This document shows positions 1 to 5,589 of a stretch of DNA of 6,983 nucleotides, in pieces. How positions within the stretch are numbered: the first letter of the stretch is position 1; the number at the start of each line of letters is the position of its first letter. Origin of the DNA: Paenibacillus sp. UBA6285 (GTDB lineage Bacteria; Bacillota; Bacilli; Paenibacillales; Paenibacillaceae). The notes beneath the pieces were generated by a model that saw only the letters and a program-made list of their open reading frames with translations, ran no database searches and was not told where the DNA came from. A program made the translations under genes and the position numbers. The DNA lies in NCBI GenBank assembly GCA_002438345.1, contig DJUJ01000041.1, forward strand, positions 11,861 to 18,843. The letters are read 5' to 3'.

Positions 1-382
1 TAAACTCTACCTTGGCGGTAAGAGGCAACGAGCTGATCAACTCAGCCACATTATCTTCATTTACACCATATAATGCCGCGTGAAATTGATTTCCGTCTTC
101 GAAGTGTCCAATGCTAATGCAGTAGGGCTCCTTATTTACGAAATTCTGATTAGCTTTTGTGAAGGTATAATCGCCCTTCAGATTGGTATTTTCAAAGATG
201 ATTTCATCGATAACGGCTTCATCACCCATATCAAACCATTCCAAATCAGTGCTACCGCACTTCTGACAGGTAGGCAGGGGACGCCATACAACATCTCCAC
301 ATTCCTGGCATTTCATGCCTAGAACTTTGCCATCTTCCAGTGCATCATAATAAGTTTTCAAAATTGGCCGCAGTTTAAACAT
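1..382 (-). CDS. Zn-ribbon/OB-fold (DUF35-type) acyl-CoA-binding partner protein, partial
   Basis: The first 127 codons are visible; the 3' end lies beyond position 1. The N-terminal helix (residues about 1-20) leads into a rubredoxin-like zinc ribbon with Cys25, Cys28, Cys39 and Cys42 (CQEC...CQKC). A beta-rich segment from about residue 46 fits the start of an OB fold. This helix, ribbon and OB order is typical of DUF35 proteins, the small non-catalytic partners of thiolase-like enzymes (known examples: BbsA with BbsB, ChsH2 with Ltp2 or ChsH1), which help bind the CoA substrate. The ATG at 380-382 is preceded by AGAAGGAGGA (391-400), which overlaps the stop of the thiolase gene. The 17-nt gap means tight co-transcription and probably translational coupling. 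Family assignment is firm; the substrate is unknown. Confidence 0.88.
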   Translation of the reverse strand, partial: MFKLRPILKTYYDALEDGKVLGMKCQECGDVVWRPLPTCQKCGSTDLEWFDMGDEAVIDEIIFENTNLKGDYTFTKANQNFVNKEPYCISIGHFEDGNQFHAALYGVNEDNVAELISSLPLTAKVEF

Positions 383-399
383 ATCTAAATTCCTCCTTC

Positions 400-1674
400 T
401 TACTTTTTCTCAAGAATGATACCAACAGTGGTGTGACCGCCACCCATGCCGCGTACCAAGCATTTTTGTACATCTTTTTGGACTTGACAGTCTCCAGCTT
501 CGCCGCGCATTTGGAGAATAGCTTCGCTAAGCATATTGATGCCAGAAGCACCGAAGGCATGACCAAAGCTAAGGTCGCCACCGTGTGGGTTAATAGGTTT
601 ATCCCCATCGAAACAGGTTCTACCGTCTATTTCATACTGGTAACCCTTACCTTCAGGCAGATAACCAAATACTTCAGCGCTATCGAGCTGCTCACCTGAA
701 GTCATAACTGTAGTAATCATTAAATCAAGTTCATTAGGATCGATGTCGTCTTTGTAAAGAGCATCACGAACATCTACATTCATCTGATGGAAACAGTAAG
801 GGAATCTCTGTGTATTAGATGAGCTCGCAAAGTCAATAACCTCAATCGGTTTCTGACTAAACTTCTTAGCGATATCAGAAGAACACACAACGATTGCTCC
901 AGCAGCTACATTGTGAAGAACACTGCCTCTCTTGCGAATAAAGCGAGTGATCTTACGATTGTGTTCCTCAGATCTCATGTATTCCATAACATCGTCAAAA
1001 CCATTTTCTTTAGCGATTTCTGCAAACTCACGTCTTTCAGCGGCACGGGGGTTCCGCGAAGCATTACGACGCAGATTGACTGACATAGCGTTATATGTGT
1101 CATCAATGGTTTCCTCAGAAACGCCATATTCCTTCATATAGAATCTTGCCTGCTCATCAGTAAGCAAGTTATCGCTAACGCCGTCAAAACGATAATAAGT
1201 AGTGTCAAACAAAGCTCTACCAGGTGACCACCACTCTTCATACTCAGCAATAGGACGTATCATATGTGCTGGTTGATTTCTTGCATTGAAGTGTTTTGGG
1301 GTTTCAATTCCTGCAACCAAGACAATGTCACATTTGCCAGATGCAACAGCATTACATGCTTCCATAAAAGCAATATATCCGCTGGCGCAAGCCTGTTCGA
1401 TATGAATGATAGGCTTTCCAGCCAGACCGATCCATTCCTCTAGAGTACCTACCATGCCTAGCACATTACCAGCAGTTACATAATTGGCCATCTGTGAATA
1501 TACAATTTTATCAACGTCACGAGGTTTGACCCCAGCGTCCTCCATTGCTTGATGACAGGCACAAGCCCAAAGTTCATAGATGGAAAGGCCTTCATACATA
1601 GGATCATCAAAGTACCTCTGAGGAAGAGTGCTGGTACCGATAATTGAGACAGAGCGTGCAAGTTTTTGTTCCAT
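400..1674 (-). CDS. Thiolase-superfamily enzyme (SCP2-thiolase/lipid-transfer type)
   Basis: A 424-residue protein of usual thiolase length. I chose the ATG at 1672-1674 because AAAGGAGA sits just upstream; an ATG 16 codons earlier has no ribosome binding site. The nucleophilic cysteine motif is EQACASGY (Cys96). The catalytic GH motif is at Gly371-His372 in SFGHAFGASG, following the NPHGG loop. The C-terminal glycine-rich loop is GMGGGH (409-414), with Cys405 just before it. The HDCF/NEAF motif expected near residues 320-330 is not evident; that stretch reads TTVMTSGEQLDS. Thiolases make or cleave 3-ketoacyl-CoA, while SCP2-like members with a DUF35 partner include cleaving thiolases and retro-aldolases. 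Retention of Cys96 favours thiolase chemistry over the cysteine-less aldolases. The DUF35 gene follows directly. It is preceded by its own candidate promoter and sits behind the TetR-gene terminator. The superfamily is certain; the exact reaction is not. Confidence 0.9.
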   Translation of the reverse strand: MEQKLARSVSIIGTSTLPQRYFDDPMYEGLSIYELWACACHQAMEDAGVKPRDVDKIVYSQMANYVTAGNVLGMVGTLEEWIGLAGKPIIHIEQACASGYIAFMEACNAVASGKCDIVLVAGIETPKHFNARNQPAHMIRPIAEYEEWWSPGRALFDTTYYRFDGVSDNLLTDEQARFYMKEYGVSEETIDDTYNAMSVNLRRNASRNPRAAERREFAEIAKENGFDDVMEYMRSEEHNRKITRFIRKRGSVLHNVAAGAIVVCSSDIAKKFSQKPIEVIDFASSSNTQRFPYCFHQMNVDVRDALYKDDIDPNELDLMITTVMTSGEQLDSAEVFGYLPEGKGYQYEIDGRTCFDGDKPINPHGGDLSFGHAFGASGINMLSEAILQMRGEAGDCQVQKDVQKCLVRGMGGGHTTVGIILEKK

Positions 1675-1711
1675 AATTGTATCTCCTTTCTTTGTTATGA
1701 GATGACTATAT

Positions 1712-1741
1712 CTTATAAACAAAGTCCTGTTAAATTGTCAT
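1712..1741 (-). promoter_or_regulatory. Candidate sigma-A promoter of the thiolase operon
   Basis: Read on the minus strand, ATGACA (1741-1736) and TATAAG (1717-1712) are separated by 18 bp, each one base from the -35 and -10 consensus. The implied start lies about 35 nt before the thiolase ATG, and the ribosome binding site AAAGGAGA falls within that leader. It would let the operon be transcribed independently of the TetR gene, from which it is separated by a terminator. Assigned by pattern only. Confidence 0.45.
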
Positions 1742-1807
1742 TTTGTATATGTGGATAGCATAAGAGCCTCGTATTCATTTATTGTATAGAACATATGAAA
1801 TATTTAG

Positions 1808-1849
1808 AAAAAGCGCCGCCATCCCTTAATTAGGTATTGGCGGCGCTTT
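1808..1849 (-). terminator. Rho-independent terminator after the TetR-family gene
   Basis: A perfect 12-bp stem pairs 1810-1821 (AAAGCGCCGCCA) with 1838-1849 around a 16-nt loop. On the minus strand the stem is followed by a run of five T (1812-1808) and then CTAAATA. It lies about 70 bp beyond the TetR stop codon and should separate that transcript from the thiolase operon. Confidence 0.8.
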
Positions 1850-1872
1850 GTATGGAAATATATTTCTCGCAT

Positions 1873-1909
1873 AAACGCTTACCGTCCTTAAGGGACGCCG
1901 AAGGCGTTT
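1873..1909. repeat. Folded dispersed palindromic repeat, copy A
   Basis: The segment can fold in two tiers: an outer 6-bp stem (AAACGC 1873-1878 with GCGTTT 1904-1909) and an inner 5-bp stem (CGTCC 1883-1887 with GGACG 1893-1897). A competing small hairpin pairs ACGCC (1895-1899) with GGCGT (1903-1907). Positions 1896-1917, read on the minus strand, match 6962-6983 on the plus strand in 20 of 22 bases. It starts a few bases after the TetR stop codon. I recall similar CTTCGGCG-containing elements scattered between genes of Paenibacillus; that is memory, not a search. It could act as a REP/BIME-like 3' structure or a weak terminator. Confidence 0.65.
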
Positions 1910-1920
1910 TAGCTTGGTCA

Positions 1921-2538
1921 TTATTTTTTTAAACCAGCTGCAAAGAAGGGACCATTAACTGTAAGGGTTGTTACGATACGCGCCATTTCTAGAGGAGATT
2001 CTTTTGCGCCAGTTTCCAACCATTTTTGAATTACACCAATTATTGCAGTTCCTAAATAAGCAGCAAAATATTGTCCTGGAACAAGGAGGTTTTCTTCTTT
2101 TACAAATGCAGTTGTATTATTTCCGTGTAGTGTTTCCCACATGAATTCTTTCAATCTTGTTTGAAATGATAAATCACCTCTTGGGCTTATCACAGCTTTC
2201 ATAAATTCACTATTTGTATTTAAATACTCAAATAATGAAACAGTAAAGGAAAATGGAATTAAAGTCTCAGGGTCAGTTTCGAGTGCGGCAATAACACTTG
2301 GGTAGTTTTGTTTAGTAATTGTGGACATATCAAGCATAATTTCTTCCTCACATTTAGTCATTAAATCAAATTTGTCTTGATAGTGTGCATAAAATGTTCC
2401 TCTATTAATATTTGCTTTTGTTGTGATGTCTTTAACTGTAATTGCATCAAAACCTTTTTCATTAATTAACTCTACAAGTGCTTGTCGAATCGATTCCTTT
2501 GTTCGAATGACACGTAAATCAAGATTATTATTAGCCAA
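1921..2538 (-). CDS. TetR/AcrR-family transcriptional regulator
   Basis: A 205-residue protein of normal TetR length. The N-terminal DNA-binding domain covers about residues 10-56; the helix-turn-helix is TVKDITTKANINRGTFYAHY (34-53), with the family's signature GTFYAHY at the recognition helix. The remaining all-helical part, including a stretch near 155-175 resembling YFAAYLGTAIIGVIQKWLE, suits the C-terminal ligand/dimer domain of the TetR_C_8-like group. The start is TTG (2536-2538) with AAGGAGGG (2551-2544) 5-6 bases upstream; the next in-frame ATG would delete the whole DNA-binding domain. It is divergent from the hydrolase gene, with overlapping promoters and a shared palindrome between them, so autorepression plus control of the hydrolase is the likely role. 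The gene looks more AT-rich than its neighbours. The ligand is unknown. Confidence 0.92.
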   Translation of the reverse strand: MANNNLDLRVIRTKESIRQALVELINEKGFDAITVKDITTKANINRGTFYAHYQDKFDLMTKCEEEIMLDMSTITKQNYPSVIAALETDPETLIPFSFTVSLFEYLNTNSEFMKAVISPRGDLSFQTRLKEFMWETLHGNNTTAFVKEENLLVPGQYFAAYLGTAIIGVIQKWLETGAKESPLEMARIVTTLTVNGPFFAAGLKK

Positions 2539-2577
2539 TCCAATCCCTCCTTATTTTTTTCCAACATAACTGTTAAT

Positions 2578-2597
2578 TGTGTTCCGTAACCAACACA
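2578..2597. promoter_or_regulatory. Inverted repeat in the TetR-gene leader
   Basis: TGTGTT (2578-2583) and AACACA (2592-2597) are perfect 6-bp arms around an 8-nt spacer. The repeat lies between the candidate TetR-gene promoter and its start codon. It could be an auxiliary operator or a leader hairpin; the palindrome at 2638-2653 is a better operator candidate. Confidence 0.3.
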
Positions 2598-2614
2598 TTT
2601 ACCTCTTTTGATTA

Positions 2615-2643
2615 TTGATAAGAAGCTAATCCTATCATATACT
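2615..2643 (+). promoter_or_regulatory. Candidate sigma-A promoter of the CocE/NonD hydrolase gene
   Basis: TTGATA (2615-2620) and TATACT (2638-2643) are separated by exactly 17 bp, each close to consensus. The implied leader is about 120 nt. The -10 box lies inside the near-palindrome at 2638-2653, which suggests repression by a dimeric regulator. Confidence 0.55.
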
Positions 2644-2661
2644 TCGAAGTGTAATAAACAA
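2634..2661 (-). promoter_or_regulatory. Candidate sigma-A promoter of the TetR-family gene
   Basis: On the minus strand, TTGTTT (2661-2656) and TATGAT (2639-2634) are separated by 16 bp; a TGTTGT alternative -35 gives 18 bp. The spacer contains the ACTTCGAAGT core of the central palindrome. The two divergent -10 boxes overlap at 2638-2639, so the promoters are likely to compete and to be silenced together. Confidence 0.45.
2638..2653. promoter_or_regulatory. Candidate TetR operator (16-bp near-palindrome)
   Basis: TATACTTCGAAGTGTA is a palindrome with a single mismatched pair; its 10-bp core ACTTCGAAGT (2641-2650) is perfect. It covers the -10 box of the plus-strand promoter and most of the spacer of the minus-strand promoter. 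Size and position are typical of operators bound by TetR-family dimers. The assignment to the adjacent regulator is inferred from position. Confidence 0.55.
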
Positions 2662-2670
2662 CAGGTTGTT
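2657..2670. promoter_or_regulatory. Second candidate operator palindrome
   Basis: AACAAC (2657-2662) and GTTGTT (2665-2670) are perfect 6-bp arms with a 2-bp spacer. The site overlaps the -35 box of the minus-strand promoter and begins three bases after the 2638-2653 palindrome. Its sequence differs from that site, so it may bind another protein or be an accidental match in AT-rich DNA. Confidence 0.35.
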
Positions 2671-2771
2671 CGTTATCATTCATTATAACTTAACATCTAA
2701 GAAGGATAAAGACAACAATTATTACTGAATAATAACAACAACCAATTTCACAACGAAGGGAAGTAATATTA

Positions 2772-4463
2772 ATGAACAAATTTCTGGGCCGACCTGATCT
2801 GAAGCCAACACATCCAAGTGAGACTAAACCAGGCTTGAATAACATAGTCATGACTACTGCGCATTATGGAAATCAAGAAATAATCATGGAAAAGGATGTA
2901 CCCCTCAAAATGCGGGATGGGGTCACCGTATACGTCAATGTTTTCCGTCCGAATAAGCCTGGGAAGTTTCCGGTGGTAATGAGCATGGATCCATATAATA
3001 AAGATGGCTTACCTCCTTATGAAATGTTTCGTCAAGTCTGGCCAACGGTAGGTACTATCGTTACATCTCTGTATGCGCCATTTGAGTCACCTGATCCTGG
3101 TTATTGGGTACCAAACGATTATGTATTGGTTAAAATTGCAACGCGGGGGAGTTCAAATTCGGAAGGTGACCTCTATCCTTGGACGAAAACGGAAACGGAG
3201 GATTATTATGAAATCATCGAATGGGCCGGCGTTCAGGAGTGGAGCGATGGCAATGTGGGACTAAACGGTGTGTCCTATCTGGCCATGACCCAATGGCGGG
3301 TGGCCGCTAAGAATCCACCTCATCTGAAGGCGATCATCCCGTGGGAAGGGACTTCTGATCTGTACCGGGAATGGTACTTTCACGGTGGAATACCGGAAAC
3401 TGTGTTCTCCGCGGATTTCGAGAAGTTGCATCATACCCGGTGGCCAAATAACAACATAGAACCAATGGTAGCGGAACAAAAAGAGCATCCGTTACTCGAT
3501 GAGCACTGGGAGGAAAGAGAGGTTACATTGTCCGATATTAAAGTACCTATGTTTGTTGCTGCCAGCTGGTCCACCCAAGGGTTGCATAACCGCGGTACCT
3601 TTGAAGGCTTTAAACAGTCTTCATCCGAAAACAAGTGGCTGCTGGTTCATGGCCGCAAGGAATGGGAAACCTACTATTTGCGTGAATCGCTAGAGCGGCA
3701 GAAGGATTTTTTCGATTATTTCCTAAAGGGCATTGAGAATGATTGGATGGATACGCCTCGGGTACGCTATGAAGTCAGCGAAAAATTTTATAAGGGACAT
3801 ATTCGCATTGCGAATGAATGGCCGATCCCTCAAACCCAATATTCCGAATATTATCTGAATGGCGAAGAAATGTCCATGCAGCAGGCTTCCGTTCAGAACG
3901 AATCCAGACTCACCTATAATGCCGAGCTTGGTCAGACCAAAAACAGTGATTTACGGTTTAAATTTACCGCTGAAGAGGACATGGAGATCACCGGAAATAT
4001 GAAGCTTAAACTCTGGGTCTCTACCGATGACACGGATGATATGGATATTTTTGTCGGAGTTAAGAAATACGACAAACGCGGTAATGAAGTATTCTTGCCC
4101 GACTTTAACCATCTTGAAGACGGTCAGGTGGCTAGCGGATGGCTGAGAGTTTCCCATAGAGAGCTGGATATTGAGAAATCTACTCCATATCAGCCTGTAC
4201 TTAAGCACAAGAGATTGTTGAAGCTTAACAAAGGCGAGATTGTGCCGGTAGAAATTGAAATCTTGCCTTCAAGCGTATTCCTCAAGAGTGGGGAAAGTCT
4301 GGTGCTAGTCCTAAAAGGCAGCGACATCATTGTCGATGACAACCCAACAGGTTCAAGAGGTTATGGGCACAGCGATACAGTGAACAAAGGAACTCATAAG
4401 GTTTACACCGGTGGACAGTATGATTCTTTCCTTCTGGTACCAGTAATTCCCTTGAGAGATTAG
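2772..4463 (+). CDS. CocE/NonD-family alpha/beta hydrolase (X-Pro dipeptidyl-peptidase S15-like)
   Basis: A 563-residue protein, standard for CocE/NonD acyl esterases and related amidases. The S15-type alpha/beta hydrolase domain spans about residues 38-325. It contains the RGxxxSxG-like loop TRGSSNSEG (124-132) and the nucleophile elbow GLNGVSYLAM, with Ser168 in GVSYLA. From about residue 335 to the end lies a beta-rich jelly-roll domain of the PepX C-terminal type. In CocE the catalytic Asp sits in a GGWxD motif after a VP-hydrophobic strand; here the matching segment is VPMFVAASWSTQGLHNRG (258-275), with no Asp. His293 in LLVHGRKEW is the best candidate for the catalytic His. No signal peptide is seen, so it is probably cytoplasmic. 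The ATG at 2772 has GAAGGGAAG about 10 bases upstream. The family catalyses ester or amide hydrolysis; the substrate is unknown. The divergent TetR gene is its probable regulator. Confidence 0.88.
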   Translation: MNKFLGRPDLKPTHPSETKPGLNNIVMTTAHYGNQEIIMEKDVPLKMRDGVTVYVNVFRPNKPGKFPVVMSMDPYNKDGLPPYEMFRQVWPTVGTIVTSLYAPFESPDPGYWVPNDYVLVKIATRGSSNSEGDLYPWTKTETEDYYEIIEWAGVQEWSDGNVGLNGVSYLAMTQWRVAAKNPPHLKAIIPWEGTSDLYREWYFHGGIPETVFSADFEKLHHTRWPNNNIEPMVAEQKEHPLLDEHWEEREVTLSDIKVPMFVAASWSTQGLHNRGTFEGFKQSSSENKWLLVHGRKEWETYYLRESLERQKDFFDYFLKGIENDWMDTPRVRYEVSEKFYKGHIRIANEWPIPQTQYSEYYLNGEEMSMQQASVQNESRLTYNAELGQTKNSDLRFKFTAEEDMEITGNMKLKLWVSTDDTDDMDIFVGVKKYDKRGNEVFLPDFNHLEDGQVASGWLRVSHRELDIEKSTPYQPVLKHKRLLKLNKGEIVPVEIEILPSSVFLKSGESLVLVLKGSDIIVDDNPTGSRGYGHSDTVNKGTHKVYTGGQYDSFLLVPVIPLRD

Positions 4464-4525
4464 TGAAGTTTATCAACTCCTAATTTATTACGAACACTGA
4501 AATAACAGAAATATAGATGACCGGT

Positions 4526-4547
4526 GTCCGGGCTATAATGCCCGGAC
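4526..4547 (+). terminator. GC-rich hairpin after the hydrolase gene, possible terminator
   Basis: A perfect 8-bp stem pairs GTCCGGGC (4526-4533) with GCCCGGAC (4540-4547) around a 6-nt loop. It is about 60 bp beyond the hydrolase stop codon. The tail TATTGGGTTTGAC is poor in T; a T6 run follows only at 4564. It may be a weak terminator or a 3'-end stabiliser. Confidence 0.4.
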
Positions 4548-4566
4548 TATTGGGTTTGACTAATTT

Positions 4567-4618
4567 TTTGAATAGAACCAAAATGCTTCCAAGGAGAAAC
4601 ATTTTGGTTCTATTCAAA
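4567..4618. repeat. Perfect 19-bp inverted repeat (long hairpin)
   Basis: Positions 4567-4585 (starting TTTGAATAG) are the exact reverse complement of 4600-4618, around a 14-nt loop. The stem is rich in A and T with a GGTTC/GAACC core. No T-run follows on either strand, so it is not a standard intrinsic terminator. It could be a 3' processing or stability structure of the hydrolase mRNA, or a small insertion-derived element near the deletion scar downstream. Confidence 0.75.
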
Positions 4619-4770
4619 TTAGGGTGTTTAGAAAGGATACCTTCTTACGGTTAATTTTTTTGAAATTACATGGGGAATGACAAGAAAAAGGAAATAAGGA
4701 TCTGGCTTTGGGTTAACTTGAATTCTCACTAGCATAATAACTTTAGATAAAGAATCGAAAGGAGTGATTT

Positions 4771-4926
4771 ATGATGTTGATGACCTATAAATCCTCTCGT
4801 GATGGAATCCTGGAAATAAGAGAAAACTTCGAAAAGAATAGCTGGATAAATATTACCACACCGTCAAAGGAAGAAGTTCAAAAGGTATCTCAACTTTGTA
4901 ATATCCCAATCGAATTTTCTGCCTAA
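4771..4926 (+). pseudogene. 5' fragment of a corA-like magnesium transporter gene
   Basis: The reading frame encodes 51 residues from an ATG at 4771 with AAAGGAG six bases upstream, then stops at 4924-4926. The segment NSWINITTPSKEEVQKVSQL (residues 23-42) followed by CNIPIEF matches the N-terminal pattern of CorA proteins, in which a W-I-N/D-L-x-x-P-T/S stretch precedes a helix and an IP-x-x-F turn. CorA proteins are about 300 residues with two C-terminal membrane helices; all of that is missing. The start signals are intact, so a short peptide could still be made, but transport function is excluded. Similarity appears to end at about 4923, where sequence of another gene begins. Confidence 0.7.
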
Positions 4927-4927
4927 C

Positions 4928-5155
4928 CATATTACAGGACGGGGAATGTTCAAGGGGCTGAAGCAGTTGTATCCCGGCGCAAACATCGCTGCCATCGACT
5001 ATGATGCCGGCGTCAGCGTAGTGAATCAGGCCAACCGGATCAAGCTGATGATGTCGATTGCTAGCAGTCAGGAAGGCAATGCTTTATCTGATTTAGAACA
5101 CTCAGTTAAACCTCTACAGCAGACCATACTTGAAGGCTCATTCAGCTTGACCTGA
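4928..5155 (+). pseudogene. 3' fragment resembling a 2-hydroxyacyl-CoA dehydratase activase-type gene
   Basis: One frame runs open from about 4928 to a TGA at 5153-5155. It reads HITGRGMFKGLKQLYP, then GANIAAIDYDAGVSVVNQ, then ANRIKLMMSIA. This resembles, from memory, the C-terminal tail of large acyl-CoA dehydratase activase-related proteins, where IDYDPG...S.VNQ.NRIKLM motifs close the protein. Those proteins run to many hundreds of residues, so nearly all of the gene is missing. An ATG at 4946 exists but lacks a convincing ribosome binding site (only GGACGGGG just upstream). The fragment follows the corA-like remnant at once, and the terminator at 5185-5234 is probably the original one of this gene. 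Being a remnant is well supported; the family name is less certain. Confidence 0.55.
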
Positions 5156-5184
5156 GCTTATTAAGGCAACGTCAAAAAGAATGG

Positions 5185-5234
5185 AAAAGGAGTGGCCAAT
5201 GAACCATAAAGGTTCGGGAGGACGCTCCTTTTTT
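5185..5234 (+). terminator. Strong, probably bidirectional rho-independent terminator
   Basis: AAAAGGAG (5185-5192) pairs with CTCCTTTT (5225-5232). The stem continues with G-U and Watson-Crick pairs past a small mismatch and is capped by an inner stem GAACC (5201-5205) with GGTTC (5211-5215). Six T (5229-5234) follow on the plus strand; on the minus strand the same structure ends in TTTT. It sits between the plus-strand remnant and the convergent zinc-ribbon gene and can serve both. Confidence 0.85.
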
Positions 5235-5244
5235 GTGCTGAATA

Positions 5245-5556
5245 TTAGTTCTTTGAAGAGGAGGCGGTTTCTTCTCTCCAACGTTTCAGATGAGGGAGTT
5301 GTTCGGCGAGTAATTTACGGGCGACGGCCTCGTCCATTCCTTCTTGAACCATGTAGCCGGTACAAATGTCGGCCATTTCTTGCAACGTAATGTCAGGCTG
5401 TTTGAATGCTCCATCTTCATAGCAGTATACACAGTAATCTTCGATCTTTTCACCTTCCTGATTCGTTCCAAGTAATTCCTCAGTAGGCATGGGCATCCCA
5501 CAGCTTTGACAAAATTTCAGCTCGCCTTGCTCTTGCCCTACATGTTCTTGTTCCAT
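5245..5556 (-). CDS. Small zinc-ribbon domain protein (putative Zn_ribbon_2 type)
   Basis: A 103-residue soluble protein. Residues 16-45 hold two Cys pairs: FCQSCGMPM (Cys16, Cys19) and DYCVYCYEDGAF (Cys42, Cys45). The CxSCGMPM...YCxYCYxDGxF pattern is typical of the PF12674 putative zinc-ribbon family. The remaining C-terminal half is helical and charged, including a QEMADIC segment and a basic LKRWREE end. I chose the ATG at 5554-5556 because AAAAGGAG (5572-5565) lies eight bases upstream; an in-frame GTG three codons earlier overlaps that site. A perfect TATAAT (5616-5611 on the minus strand) upstream suggests its own promoter, though no good -35 is seen. The family's function is unknown; zinc binding is inferred. 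It is on the same strand as the WYL regulator upstream, 97 bp away. Confidence 0.88.
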   Translation of the reverse strand: MEQEHVGQEQGELKFCQSCGMPMPTEELLGTNQEGEKIEDYCVYCYEDGAFKQPDITLQEMADICTGYMVQEGMDEAVARKLLAEQLPHLKRWREETASSSKN

Positions 5557-5589
5557 ATTCAGCACTCCTTTTAAAAGTAGGCGAAGCTT

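Larger units (their letters stand above)
4464..4770. other. Non-coding interval with two hairpins
   Basis: These 307 bases contain no supportable gene. The first third holds the two hairpins listed separately (4526-4547 and 4567-4618). The rest, about 4619-4757, is AT-rich and shows no clear promoter with both boxes at good spacing; CATAAT near 4734 could be a -10 box but lacks a convincing -35. The interval ends with the ribosome binding site AAAGGAG (4758-4764) of the corA-like fragment. Confidence 0.6.

Noticed and set aside
80..322. Plus-strand open frame of 80 codons
   Set aside because: It is antisense to the DUF35-type gene, whose zinc-ribbon cysteines and ribosome binding site are clear; the plus frame shows no start signal or family pattern.
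1675..1722. Upstream extension of the thiolase by 16 residues to an ATG at 1722
   Set aside because: There is no ribosome binding site before it, while AAAGGAGA precedes the ATG at 1674; the extension would also cover the likely promoter.
4534..4539. A perfect TATAAT in the loop of the hairpin at 4526-4547, possibly a promoter -10 box
   Set aside because: The sequence 17 bp upstream (ATATAG) is not a -35 box, there is no TG extension, and the box is flanked by a GC-rich stem.
4567..4618. The 19-bp inverted repeat as the two ends of an insertion sequence
   Set aside because: Only 14 nt lie between the arms, so there is no room for a transposase, and no flanking target duplication is visible.
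5181..5390. A plus-strand frame with an internal AAAAGGAG followed by ATG at 5200, looking like a start signal
   Set aside because: The apparent ribosome binding site is the left arm of the terminator at 5185-5234, and the frame then runs antisense through the zinc-ribbon gene with an arginine-rich, unfamily-like product.
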